DNA from: Sinohyriopsis cumingii
Taxonomy: Eukaryota > Mollusca > Bivalvia > Unionida > Unionidae
DNA: 64,000 bases
Direction of reading: 5' to 3'
Assembly: GCA_028554795.2 (NCBI GenBank)
Contig: CM068838.1
Location: forward strand, 91,911,474 to 91,975,473
Shown here in pieces: positions 23,401-35,640 of the stretch (within the stretch, counting starts at the first letter, position 1; the number at the start of each line of letters is the position of its first letter). The translations under genes and the position numbers were made by a program. The notes under the pieces are model-generated. The model was not told the DNA's origin. It made no database searches and saw only the letters and a list, made by a program, of their open reading frames with translations.

Positions 23401-24485
23401 AGCTTTCTAAATTAAGACATTGTTGTCAGCCCACCTTTACCTTTCACTCATGGGGACCTTGAACTCACAGCTTGTTTTGGCTACTCCATCTAAATGGATG
23501 ATCATATCAATATGGTGTATTCACTAAATGTCTTCTTATAATGTCTTTTTGGTCCAAAATGAAAATGGTACCCACATACTCTGGCACGAATTAGAAGTTA
23601 TGGTAGAAGTATTAAATCACTGATTACTATTGCATTGCTTTACTTCTGCAGGACTCACAGTAAAATGATCCAAGCTTAATTATTTCCTCGTCAAACTAGA
23701 AGATTCAATAACTATATAAAACACAATGCCACTCTGTCTCCTACATCACAGCCCGCATACAGAATAGAATCCTCTGTTTCCTTGGATGATCTATGTAATA
23801 CTGCTCAGCAAAATTTGCCTTTGTCCTCAGTTTAAAACATTTTTGGCATGCTTGCTACTTTTTGTATTGATCAAGAGTTACTGCCCTTGATCATTGCCAT
23901 AGCTGATTGTTATCTGTGCTCTTTTTGCAAATTTTAGGTTTTTTTATGCCTTGCTTTGTAAGCGGTGCATTCACAAATTGTATCCTCCTTCACTGTTCCA
24001 GTGACCGGGTAAGTATCATCTATTTTATTTCAGTTCTAAGATTTTTGTTTTATGCATACATTTGTCTCTTTCAGATTATAGTGTTGTGAGGTGTTTGCAA
24101 GTACAGGCACAGGACTGTACCATGGCACACTGACTGCAGCAGGCATGGATGGATGGATAGTTGTATAATCTGTTGTCTTTCATCTGACTAGACTGGATTT
24201 GTCAACTTGTGTATACTTTCATCAGTGTATAATTAAACAAATGGTAATTATATGAGTGATTATTCAAACTGTTCAAATTCTATCACATAGAAAATATCTT
24301 GAATTTATTTTCATGGGTTGCAATATTCATGGTATTTTTGTTGATACTTAAAGTTTGGATTTAGAAAGGGATTATGTTGTTTCCATGGAATGATTATATT
24401 TATGTTCAGATTTGAATTTTGTATCAACCACACAAAAAATTTGAAACTTGGTATACCACAGAAAAATAGTGAAATCACATTATTT

Positions 24486-24812
24486 CATTAAACAATCAGT
24501 GACTACTAAGTTTTCCCACTCAGTAGCTACTAACTTTAGCCACTCACTAACAACTAAGTTGGACCATTCTGTAGCTGCCAAGTTTTGCCACTCAGTGGCA
24601 AATAAGTTTTCCCACTCAGTGACTAAGTTTTCCCTTTCACTGACAATTAAGTTTTCACACTCAGTGATTAAGTTTTCCTTCTCACTGGCAACTAAGTTCT
24701 CACACTCAGTGACTACTAAGTTTTCCCACTCAGTGACTTCTTTGTTTAACTATTCAGTGGCTACTATGTTTAAACACTCAGTAGCTACTATGTGTAACCA
24801 TTGATGGCTACT
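24486..24812. repeat. 24-bp (some 21-bp) minisatellite
   Basis: Recurring ACTAAGTTTTCCCACTCAGT with a variable GACT/GGCT part, about 14 units. It gives a KFSHSV-type repeat in translation, an artefact of the period. Confidence 0.88.
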
Positions 24813-25549
24813 AAGTTTCTTGCCTGACTCAAGAGATCCATGAGTCTGCTCTATAAAATGAAGGTGAAGGTAGCTGCCATCAGGAGAAGTTGATTATTAG
24901 TGGAATATGACTAACAGTAACAAACATGTTTATGGTGGAGTGAAAACAATGATTTATATCTAGAGTATTTTAAGAAATCATTTGCTTATGCTGATAGAGT
25001 TTTCTTCAATAGGTTTCAGCATAATATTAAACAAGCATTAAAATTTTAGCCCTGAGAAAGTATGCCAATACAAACACTTGAATCAGCAAACCTGATTTTA
25101 TGACTGCATAATATTTGCAAGTGGTAGCTGTAATTCATCTGTGTGATAAGACTATGTTCACCTTGTATAATTTGTATTGTGCTATATTTACGTTTTTAAC
25201 ACAGTAGATGTCACCCCTGTGGATTTTTTTTACTAATTACACATAAGTTAGCAGGATATTTATTTTCATTTCAGCACTATGACGTACACTAAATGTTAGC
25301 TAATTATGTTACCCTGGATAAACAAGAGATATTATTGTTTTTATTATTGTTGTTGTTCATGTTATTATTATTATCATTATAACAATACTGATTAGCCAAC
25401 GTGGTGTTTAGCAGACGAATCCGTACACCAGACTGATTGCCAATCATATTAGATGGCTGTAAAGGGTAGGTAATTAGCTTTTAACTTGATGCATTACAAG
25501 ATTAACTGTTTGATGTTAGATTTTTGGTACACTTTATTGATAATGTGTC

Positions 25550-28500
25550 TCAGATGGATCCACCAGCCTGATCAGTTACAACTTGTACCTGTAAATAGAT
25601 CCATCTGTTTGACCATTTCCAACTTGTACCTGTAAATAAGATCCATCTGTTTGACCAATTACAACTTGTACCTGCAAATAAGATCCATCTGCTTGACCGG
25701 TTACAACTTGTACCTGTAAATAAATCCATCTGCTTGACCAATTACAACTTGTACCTGCAAATAAGATCCATCTGTTTGACCAGTTACAACTTGTACCTGT
25801 AAATAAATCCATCTGCTTGACCAATTACAACTTGTACCTGTAAATAAGATCCATCTGTTTGACCAATTACAACTTGTACCTGCAAATAAGATCCATCTGT
25901 TTGACCAATTACAACTTGTACCTGTAAATAAGATCCATCTGCTTGACCGGTTACAACTTGTACCTGTAAATAAGATCCATCTGTTTGACCAATTACAACT
26001 TGTACCTGTAAATACGATCCATCTGCTTGACCGGTTACAACTTGTACCTGTAAATAAGATCCATCTGTTTGACCAATTACAACTTGTACCTGCAAATAAG
26101 ATCCATCTGCTTGACTGGTTACAACTTGTACCTGTAAATAAATCCATCTGCTTGACCATTTCCAACTTGTACCTGTAAATAAGATCCATCTGTTTGACCA
26201 ATTACAACTTGTACCTGCAAATAAGATCCATCTGCTTGACCAATTACAACTTGTACCTGTAAATAAGATCCATCTGTTTGACCAATTACAACTTGTACCT
26301 GCAAATAAGATCCATCTGCTTGACTGGTTACAACTTGTACCTGTAAATAAGATCCATCTGCTTGACCAGTTACAACTTGTACCTGTAAATAAGATCCATC
26401 TGCTTGACCAGTTACAACTTGTACCTGTAAATAGATACATCTGCTTGATCAGTTACAACTTGTACCTGTAAATAGATACATCTGCTTGATCAGTTACAAC
26501 TTGTACCTGTAAATAGATACATCTGCTTGATCAGTTACAACTTGTACCTGTAAATAGATCCATCTGCTTGATCAGTTACAACTTGTACCTGTAAATAGAT
26601 CCATCTGCTTGATCAGTTACAACTTGTACCTGTAAATAGATCCATCTGCTTGACCAGTTACAACTTGTACCTGTAAATAAGATCCATCTGTTTGACCAAT
26701 TACAACTTGTACCTGTAAATACGATCCATCTGCTTGACCGGTTACAACTTGTACCTGTAAATAAGATCCATCTGTTTGACCAATTACAACTTGTACCTGT
26801 AAATACGATCCATCTGCTTGACCGGTTACAACTTGTACCTGTAAATAAGATCCATCTGTTTGACCAATTACAACTTGTACCTGCAAATAAGATCCATCTG
26901 CTTGACTGGTTACAACTTGTACCTGTAAATAAATCCATCTGCTTGACCATTTCCAACTTGTACCTGTAAATAAGATCCATCTGTTTGACCAATTGCAACT
27001 TGTACCTGCAAATAAGATCCATCTGCTTGACCAATTACAACTTGTACCTGTAAATAAGATCCATCTGTTTGACCAATTACAACTTGTACCTGCAAATAAG
27101 ATCCATCTGCTTGACTGGTTACAACTTGTACCTGTAAATAAGATCCATCTGCTTGACCAGTTACAACTTGTACCTGTAAATAAGATCCATCTGCTTGACC
27201 AGTTACAACTTGTACCTGTAAATAGATACATCTGCTTGATCAGTTACAACTTGTACCTGTAAATAGATCCATCTGCTTGATCAGTTACAACTTGTACCTG
27301 TAAATAGATACATCTGCTTGACCAATTAGAATTTGTACCTGTAAATAAGATCCGTCTGCTTGACCAATTAGAATTTGTACCTGTAAATAAGATCCGTCTG
27401 CTTGACCAATTAGAATTTGTACCTGTAAATAGATACATCTGCTTGATCAGTTACAACTTGTACCTGTAAATAGATACATCTGCTTGATCAGTTACAACTT
27501 GTACCTGTAAATAGATACATCTGCTTGATCAGTTACAACTTGTACCTGTAAATAGATCCATCTGCTTGACCAGTTACAACTTGTACCTGTAAATAGATAC
27601 ATCTGCTTGACCAGTTACAACTTGTACCTGTAAATAGATACATCTGCTTGATCAGTTACAACTTGTACCTGTAAATAGATCCATCTGCTTGATCAGTTAC
27701 AACTTGTACCTGTAAATAGATACATCTGCTTGACCAATTAGACCTTGTACCTGTAAACAGATACATCTGCTTGATCAGTTACAACTTGTACCTGTAAATA
27801 GATCCATCTGCTTGATCAGTTACAACTTGTACCTGTAAATAGATACATCTGCTTGATCAGTTACAACTTGTACCTGTAAATAGATACATCTGCTTGATAA
27901 GTTACAACTTGTACCTGTAAATAGATCCATCTGCTTGATCAGTTACAACTTGTACCTGTAAATAAATACATCTGCTTGATCAGTTACAACTTGTACCTGC
28001 AAATAAGATCCATCTGTTTGACCAGTTACAACTTGTACCTGTAAATACGATCCATCTGCTTGATCAGTTACAACTTGTACCTGTAAATAGATCCATCTGC
28101 TTGACCAGTTACAACTTGTACCTGTAAATAGATCCATCTGCTTGATCAGTTACAACTTGTACCTGTAAATAGATACATCTGCTTGATCAGTTACAACTTG
28201 TACCTGTAAATAAGATCCATCTGCTTGACCAGTTACAACTTGTACCTGTAAATAGATACATCTGCTTGATCAGTTACAACTTGTACCTGTAAATAGATAC
28301 ATCTGCTTGATCAGTTACAACTTGTACCTGTAAATAAGATCCATCTGCTTGACCAGTTACAACTTGTACCTGTAAATAGATACATCTGCTTGATCAGTTA
28401 CAACTTGTACCTGTAAATAGATACATCTGCTTGATCAGTTACAACTTGTACCTGTAAATAGATACATCTGCTTGATCAGTTACAACTTGTACCTGTAAAT

Positions 28501-28775
28501 AAATCCATCTGCTTGATCAGTTACAACTTGTGCCTGTAAATAGATCCATCTGCTTGATCAGTTACAACTTGTACCTGTAAATAGATACATCTGCTTGATC
28601 AGTTACAACTTGTACCTGTAAATAGATACATCTGCTTGATCAGTTACAACTTGTACCTGTAAATAAATCCATCTGCTTGACCAATTAGAATTTGTACCTG
28701 TAAATAAGATCCATCTGCTTGACCAATTAGAATTTATACCTGTAAATAAGATCCATCTGCTTGACCAATTGCAAC
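25550..28775. repeat. 41/42-bp satellite-like array, about 78 units
   Basis: Unit CTGTAAATAGATCCATCTGC followed by TTGATCAGTTACAACTTGTA and C (41 bp), with a 42-bp variant carrying AAATAAGATCC. Variants at TTGATCAG, TTGACCAG, TTGACCGG and TTGACCAATT are unevenly distributed: 42-bp units dominate the left third and 41-bp units the right. Blocks of 42-bp units produce long minus-strand open frames that are not genes. The array contains an internal duplication of about 585 bp (see findings). Confidence 0.95.
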
Positions 28776-30039
28776 GTATGTGTAACATATCTAACAAAGC
28801 CTCATAGCACAGTCAGTTATTCCAAAAGCTCAAGAGATGTTTTCATCAGTGTTGACTTCTTATTGTCACTAATTAAAATATAATACATTCTCTGGTGCTA
28901 CATTTATGAGTCAGAGAAATATTTTTGGGCATGACATTTAATATTTTGATAACACATGTACCAAAGACTTGTGTTATAAAATAGGTCGCTGACTTGTGAT
29001 ATAAAATAGGTCACTCCACCTTGTTGACCCTTAATCACAGCATAAACTTGGATGTCCAGTGGTAGTACGAAGTACTTAAAAAGGACTGAATTTACTGTAT
29101 TATGGCTAGATTTCCTATACATTTGCTTAATAAAGTATTGGGGAAAAAGCCTCGGCATGCAATTTATTCAGCATGAATCTAAACTCAACATTTTTCAGCT
29201 GCCAATTAGATAACAGTCAGGGCCAGCCTTAGACCAATTGGACCTAAAAATATATCGATATAGAGAAAGTAATTTTAAAGCAATGAAAGAAAATTTTAAG
29301 TTCAATACGATACAAATCTTGTTTAAAAGTTTATTTCTGAATGATGTTTCACAGGGGGACATGTACGTAAATCCAGGAGGCCCTGCCAGAATTATCCAAA
29401 TTGGTGCCAGCATTGGTTAAAGGCCAGTGCTGATAACACAATATCATTTTTTTCTGTGTAGATTTCTTTCCTATAAATCTAAACTTTAGACGGCTGTGTG
29501 TCTTATATTTATTCTTTCTTTCAAGTAAAATATTCCTATTTTCCCTCTACTTTTTGGCATCAAAAGTGAATATGATCCATCGTTTATCAAACTTTTTAAC
29601 TTTTAACTTATGTAACAAATGGAAATTTATTTCCTATTGTCGTTTATTGCTAATTGTTTCACTAAGACGATTAGTTCTTGTAAAAAGTACTAGTAATGGC
29701 CTTCATGACTCACTTATATTCTATGTCGATGGCACCACAAAAAAGTAGGTATTTTTTATAACTTTTGATTATTTCTTATCTTATATCCTGTCACTGATTA
29801 TCTCTTATCCTGTTGCTAAATAATTTTGAAATAGCAAATATTGATTTTAATAATTTTAGCTTTGTAAATTAAAGGAAAATTTCAGAAGTCTGATTACTTG
29901 TAATATTCACTGCCATCAAACTTTAAAATTTCAGAAGTGTATAGATTCAGTATGTTTTATCATTTTTTGCTTTCAAGTAAAACAGTAGCAACACCAACAT
30001 AAAAAACAATATTATTATCTGCCGGGTATTATTTTGTTA

Positions 30040-30053
30040 GGATCATTATTATA

Positions 30054-30089
<36 letters not shown>

Positions 30090-30159
30090 GTTATCTTTAC
30101 TATTAATATTATTGTTGTTGTTGTTGTTGTTGTTATCTTTACTATTATTAATATTATTG

Positions 30160-30193
<34 letters not shown>

Positions 30194-30277
30194 TGTTGTT
30201 GTTATTATCTTTACTATTATTATTAACATCAATAATAATATCAATATTATTATTATTTTTGTTGTTGTTGTTGTTGT
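30040..30277. repeat. Trinucleotide TTA/TTG microsatellite
   Basis: Mixed ATT and GTT repeats with interspersed ATCTTTACTATT blocks repeated three times, suggesting block duplication. Confidence 0.95.
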
Positions 30278-30654
30278 AATTAATTCAGCTAATGCATACA
30301 GCGCACTTTTGGGTTCATTTAAATTAGCTTAGCTTGGTTCCCCCATTTCATTAACTCCTATCATTTTTATTTAATTATGAATTTTTTTTCAGAATGGGTA
30401 GTCAAACAACTCAGTAAACTTTAACATATTTTAGTCAGTTTGAAATTTTACTGAACATAAGAATAAATAAGATTGTATTTCATTTTTTGTTCTTTTTTTA
30501 AAATATAATTATTTTCCAGTTTTATGTTATTTCATTGAAATATGAATTATGGCTACAAATATATATACAAATCCTTTTATGTAATATTTTGTTTGGATTT
30601 AAAATTTAAAGGAACCTGTTCAAGGTCCGTGAAACTGACATCTTTTGCATGCTT

Positions 30655-30820
30655 TTGTTTACATGTTCATATGGCAATTCACATGACTTGTAATTACATT
30701 GTCATATGGTAATTCACATGACTTGTAATTATTGTCATATGTCAATTCATGACTTGTAATTGCATTGCTGTATGGCAATTCACAAGACTTGTAAATACCT
30801 TGTCAAATGGCAATTCACGT
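30655..30820. repeat. About 35-bp minisatellite, five copies
   Basis: CATATGGCAATTCACATGAC followed by TTGTAATTACATTGT, with small deletions. Confidence 0.85.
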
Positions 30821-32859
30821 AAGTGATACTTACCAGTTTTGTAGTTTTTATGTAGGTCTGATAGTTGACACTTCAATTAATTTCAGGTAAAGTCTATTTA
30901 GTCTCCTACCACATGACAAAGGAAATGTGGCATTTAAAAAAGTTCTTAGTATTCCATTATTTATTCTTGGAGAAAGATCTTCTATACCTTTTTTACAGCA
31001 GAATTATATTAGTAGAGTAAAATTTAGAAGAAAATTTTGCATGTTGAATAAATGTTCAGCAAAATTATATTGGTGTCATGTTGTTTTTATTTTGTCTGTT
31101 TTTATCCAGTGTTGCTATCCACATCTATGTTGATATTTGATCATACATGTGTTGGGTATTTAAACATTTGTGTGAGTATTGTGTTTTTGTGCTTGATACA
31201 ACAGATGAGTTGTCATTTGGTTTTGTTGTCTCCACACTTGATCCATTTGTCCATCCACTCATTTCATGTTTGTGCAATAACTACAGCCATATTAAGTGTA
31301 ATATAGAGACTGAGCTTAGATCAAGTGTAATTTTCAATTTTTTCAATTTTTTGTCAGTATTGAATGATATACTTGATGTCAGCTAATATGTTGCACCAAA
31401 TCTTTTCAGGTCAGTCCACCCAACCATCTATCCTTCAATAAGTCAAACACTCTTGTAAATGTAACTAGTCGACATGTTTTATGTTGAATATTGTGGTCAT
31501 GATCATCAAATGATGTGCATCTCTACAAATCACTTTACTTCAAAAAAAATTGTTAGAGTTATTGCCCTTTTTTCTGGCAGCTGAATGCAGTGTTTGATGG
31601 AATGCAGTTTTTAATCAGTCACTATGAAGCTTGGAACAAAGCTATAAATCACTTTGCCCTTGCAATGTTGTTAGAGTTATCACCCTTTATTACTTGGAGC
31701 CAGTTGAGTGTATGCCATGATCTTGTCAATGCAACTAGGCTGACAGTTTTTTCTAAATGATCACAATGAAACCTAAGTACATATTATGGTCATCAAATAT
31801 TGACAAATTACTGTCCTATTACAATATGCCTGCCAAAGGTATTATGTTATCATATTGTCCATCAGTCTGTTACTAACTTATTTCTGTACAATAATTTGAG
31901 GTTTCCACCATCTGCAGTTACCATGGTTTGTAGCAATCAGTTTCCAGGTCGAACACCAGTGTTACAGACTAAGGCAAGAAAAATGCTTTCTGCATAAATA
32001 ACATAAATTATGCATCACATACCTGGACAAAACTTGCAGATAGTTTGCACTTAGGTTAAGGAGGCTGCTGAATATGGGGTCAAAAGATCACAGGTCAAGG
32101 TCACTTAGATTGAAAGAATTTTTTTTACTTCTGCACAATAATATCAGTTATACATCACATACCTGGACCAAACTTTGTGGATAGCTTGTTGTACTCTTGT
32201 TGTTACAGACTGGTTTTCTTGTTTTGTCTTTGAATGCAGTGTATGGCAGAATTTTGAGAAGGCATCCAGTCAAAGTTTCTGATGCATCATTAAGAAACAT
32301 AGTATGTATTATGGCCATCATCCTAGGATGAGAATATTAACAAGCCACTGTAGACTTGCATTATTTGTTCAAATTACTGCCTTTTGTCCCACATCTTAAC
32401 GAAATGTGAGACAGCATCTTGTGAATGCAGTTGTGTTGCAGTTTTTTATTGATCGATGTAATGCTTGATATTGTGATAATCATCTGAAGATTGTCATATC
32501 AAGAAATCTATATACTCCCACAATTTTTGATGTTTTTCCTAGCTTTTTTTATCTTCAGCTGGATGCAGTACATAACAGATTTGTGTGACTAATTTCTCTC
32601 CTATATTTCAGTGGAATTGATGTACTACATATGATGGTCATCATTAAAAGATTTGCATGTTGACAAGTTATTGTATATGCAGAGAAGCATGGATCCATGT
32701 TCACGTCACATTCCACAGCAGTACTCAGCCAAAGCTCCGCCCAAGGCTGGGGAAGCAAAGGATCCAACATGCAAATTGAATCCCGGTTATGTGCTATGAG
32801 CAGACCCCAACATGGCAATGTCCTCTGACTTTCAAGCCATTGGAATAGCCCTATGAGTT

Positions 32860-33400
32860 GTACAACTTAACATCGAGGGTGTCTCAACAGCCAAACAAAC
32901 CATCATCAGCACTATAGCCCACCATCATAATGTTGACATAATATGTCTTCAGGAAACTGATGCAGCAGGCCAAATATCAGGAAGATACACAATTGAAGGC
33001 TTTGACATTATTTCATCAACACCAGACTTCAAATTCGGCCTCGCTACGTATGCACTACTGATGCATATCCAGTTTCCTCTACCAGATTTTGCAATGTGGT
33101 CCGGGTTGGAGGGTACAAGATTGCTAATGTCTAAAAACAGCCCAGTGAACACTGGGACAACAATAGGCTTCCAACTCTCAAACATAAAGCCATCTATATT
33201 GGCGACTTCAACAGTTATCACCCTGACTGGGGTTACTCACACCCCGATGACAATGGGGAACACTTGATAGAGTAGGCAATGAACAATGACCTTCTTCTGA
33301 CCCATGACTCAGAGCAACATTGGATCTTTCATTCTGCAACATGGTGAAAGGACTATTCATTGGACCTCTGCTGGGTCAGCTCCATTGGTGACCATCCTCA
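32860..33400 (+). pseudogene. LINE apurinic endonuclease domain, broken
   Basis: In frame from about 32863, LNIEGVSTAK followed by VDIICLQETD is the start of an AP-endonuclease-like domain (the QET catalytic motif). After a frame change near 33050-33130, YIGDFNSYHPDWGY (around 33200) supplies the GDFN motif. It is followed by in-frame stops and a decayed SATW.KDYSLDLCWVSS end. The order matches the endonuclease domain of non-LTR elements. It is inactive as it stands. Confidence 0.75.
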
Positions 33401-34079
33401 GTCAGTAAGCCAAACTGTTCTAGATGACTTCCCACACAGTCAGCACAGACCAATACTTATCCATATTGGACTTCAGCTGCCGGCTATACACGGCTCTTCA
33501 CAGCAGCACTGAAACTTCTGCAAAGCAGATTGGACAAAGTACACTAACATACAGGAGCGTAGCATAGTCACTATACCATCTCGCTGCATCCCAGTCAAGG
33601 AATCCTACCACCACTTCTAAAGAGCCATATTCAAGACAGCCACTCCCTGTTTGTCCCTTGTGGTCATCATCCAGATTATACACCCTGTTTGGATGAAGAA
33701 TGTCATGCTCTTCTCAAGGAATATGAAGCATCTGGAGACCCAGATATAGCAGATCACCTGATCGAATCCCTGGACACTGCCAGATGCACTCGCTAGGAGG
33801 AAACTACAGGATCACTCAACTTTACGTGCTCCAGCTGTTAATGGTGGAGCTTGATTTGAAGACTTGGCACTGCTCAACAACCACCAGTTCAAACTCACCA
33901 TGTTGTCAAACAAAATGCTGTAGCTAGCCAGATTTTTAAAAGTGGCAAAAGTACCCCTGGAAAACAGCACCAACATCAAGTAAGAGATGAGTGGCGACAA
34001 TACTGCCATCGGAAGTCAGATGAACTAGATCAAAATACTCTAGAGGCATTTACAACAACAGAACTTGAAACGATGATAT

Positions 34080-35236
34080 GCAGCATCAAATCAGGCAAAG
34101 CAGCAGAATATGACAACATCCTACCTGAGTTCTTGAAGCATCTTGGCCCAAAGGCAGAGGAATGGCTCATCGCTTTTTACACCCGAGTTGTTAGGGAAAA
34201 GTGCATGTCAACTTTGTGATGACAGGCAAAGATTTTTGCGATCCCAAAGCTGGCAAAGATCTCCCCAATGTGGCGAGTTATTGTCTGATCTCCTTGCTTT
34301 CATTCTGTTTTCAGGTACTGGAGCTCCTGATTCTCCAAAGAATTGGTCCAAACTTGGAGAATATCATAACTGTTGAGCAGGCAGGCTTCAGGCATGGCAG
34401 TAGTACTTGCGATCTAGTCCTTGCCCTGACTATGTTTGTTCAAATGGTTTTCAGAGAAACCTTAAAACCAGAGTTGTTTTCCTTGCTCTAACAGCAGTAA
34501 ATGACACAGTTTGGCATGCAGGGCTGTTGCTAAAAATTTTCAGAGTATTGCCATGCTGCATAGTTGAGACTATCTAACTGTTCCTTTGTGACAGGTGCTT
34601 CAGAGTGCACATCAGAGATAGCTGCAGCTCGTGGAGGTGTCAGACTAATGGACTCCCATGAAGGTATGTTCTTTTACCAAGTTTATTCAATGTCTGTATC
34701 AATGACTTACCTTGACACACTTGCACAAGTCCATTTCTGCTGATGACATTGCTCTCGGGACCCAAAGCCACTCATTTACTGAGCTTAAGGAGGTACTGAA
34801 CAAGGACCTGGAGGACTTCTTCAAGAAATGGCATCTACAGCCAAGCGCAACAAAGACAGTCTCCAGCGTCTTCCACCTTAATAATGCAAATGCGAACTGT
34901 GAGCTCTGCATCCTCCATGGGCAGCAAATAAAACACGACCCGGCACAAACATACCTTGGTGTGACTCTGGACAGATCTCTGACATTCTACAACCACCTGA
35001 AGAAAACTGCAGCAAAACTTAGCACTCAAAACAACCTGCTCCTCAAAATGGCTGGTTCAACCTGGGACGCTAGGGCTCAGACACTCAAGACATCAACACT
35101 GACCCTCTGTTATTTGACAGCCAAGTATGGCGCTTCTGTCTGTGCTTGGTCATCTCACACCAAGTTAATTGATGTCCAGCTCAACACAACAATGTGCATG
35201 ATCTCCGGACTGATCATCTCACACCAAGTTAATTGA
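34080..35236 (+). pseudogene. LINE reverse transcriptase domain, broken
   Basis: The segment has recognisable RT blocks: a proline-lysine block (FAIPKAGKDLPNVASY) and VEQAGFRHGSSTCD, then, after frameshifts, SADDIALGTQSHSFTELKEV. The catalytic box is SADD instead of the usual YADD. YLGVTLDRSLTFYNHL and a TAKYGASVCAWSSHTKLIDV block follow, which are typical of the RT C-terminal region. The longest intact frame is 34712-35236 (174 codons). Base composition is more balanced than in the surrounding DNA. Confidence 0.8.
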
Positions 35237-35640
35237 TATCCAGCTCAACACAACAATGTGCATGATCTCCGGACTGATCATCTCACACCAAGTTAATTGA
35301 TATCGAGTTCAACACAACAATGTGCATGATCTCCGGACTGATCATCTCACACCAAGTTAATTGATATCCAGCTCAACACAATGTGCATGATCTCTGGACT
35401 GATCATCTCACACCAAGTTAATTGATATCCAGCTCAACACAATGTGCATGATCTCTGGACTGATCATCTCACAACAAGTTAACTGATATTCAGCTCAACA
35501 CAACAATGTGCATGATCTCTGGACTGATCATCTCACACCAAGTTAATTCATATCCAGCTCAACACAACAATGTGCATGATCTCTGGACTGATCATCTCAC
35601 ACCAAGTTAATTGATATCGAGCTCAACACAATAATGTGCA
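35151..35640 (+). repeat. 64-bp tandem expansion inside the LINE
   Basis: Eight consecutive copies of a unit of about 64 bp (CATCTCACACCAAGTTAATT..., with starts at 35151, 35215, 35279 and so on). Each copy is a duplicate of the LINE segment encoding HTKLIDVQLNTTMCMISG. The last copy runs on into the expected downstream coding sequence (GTLCRAPLTLLPVLSNIPPP). Some copies have short internal deletions. Because 64 is not a multiple of 3, each copy shifts frame. Confidence 0.9.

Larger units (their letters stand above)
16724..24485. other. AT-rich stretch without supported genes
   Basis: Apart from microsatellites and the decayed block at 22780-23400, I see no gene. A phrase ACTTCTTATGAAGTCTAGTTGG recurs at about 20035 and 20305, with diverged relatives at about 20187 and 23530, marking an old dispersed repeat with AAAATGGTGCTG-like text beside it. 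An open stretch after the acceptor at about 20832 encodes hydrophobic residues in two frames but cannot be assigned. Confidence 0.5.
28800..32689. other. Non-coding stretch with old mollusc-type repeats
   Basis: No gene is supportable. The block at 29361-29419, after an acceptor-like TTTCACAG, reads 21 codons to a stop but has no partner exon. From 31540 to 32560 the phrases TTGTTAGAGTTAT(C/T)(A/G)CCCTTT, ATCAGTCACTATGAAGCTTGG and GGTCAAGGTCACTTAGATTG occur. They resemble widespread dispersed repeats in bivalve genomes (from memory). Confidence 0.45.

Noticed and set aside
25550-28775. CRISPR-like repeat array
   Set aside because: The whole 41/42-bp unit is repeated, with no unique spacers, in an animal genome.
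25550-28797. Minus-strand frames of up to 218 codons with repeated GTSCNWS text
   Set aside because: Translation of the 42-bp units. Frames break wherever 41-bp units occur.
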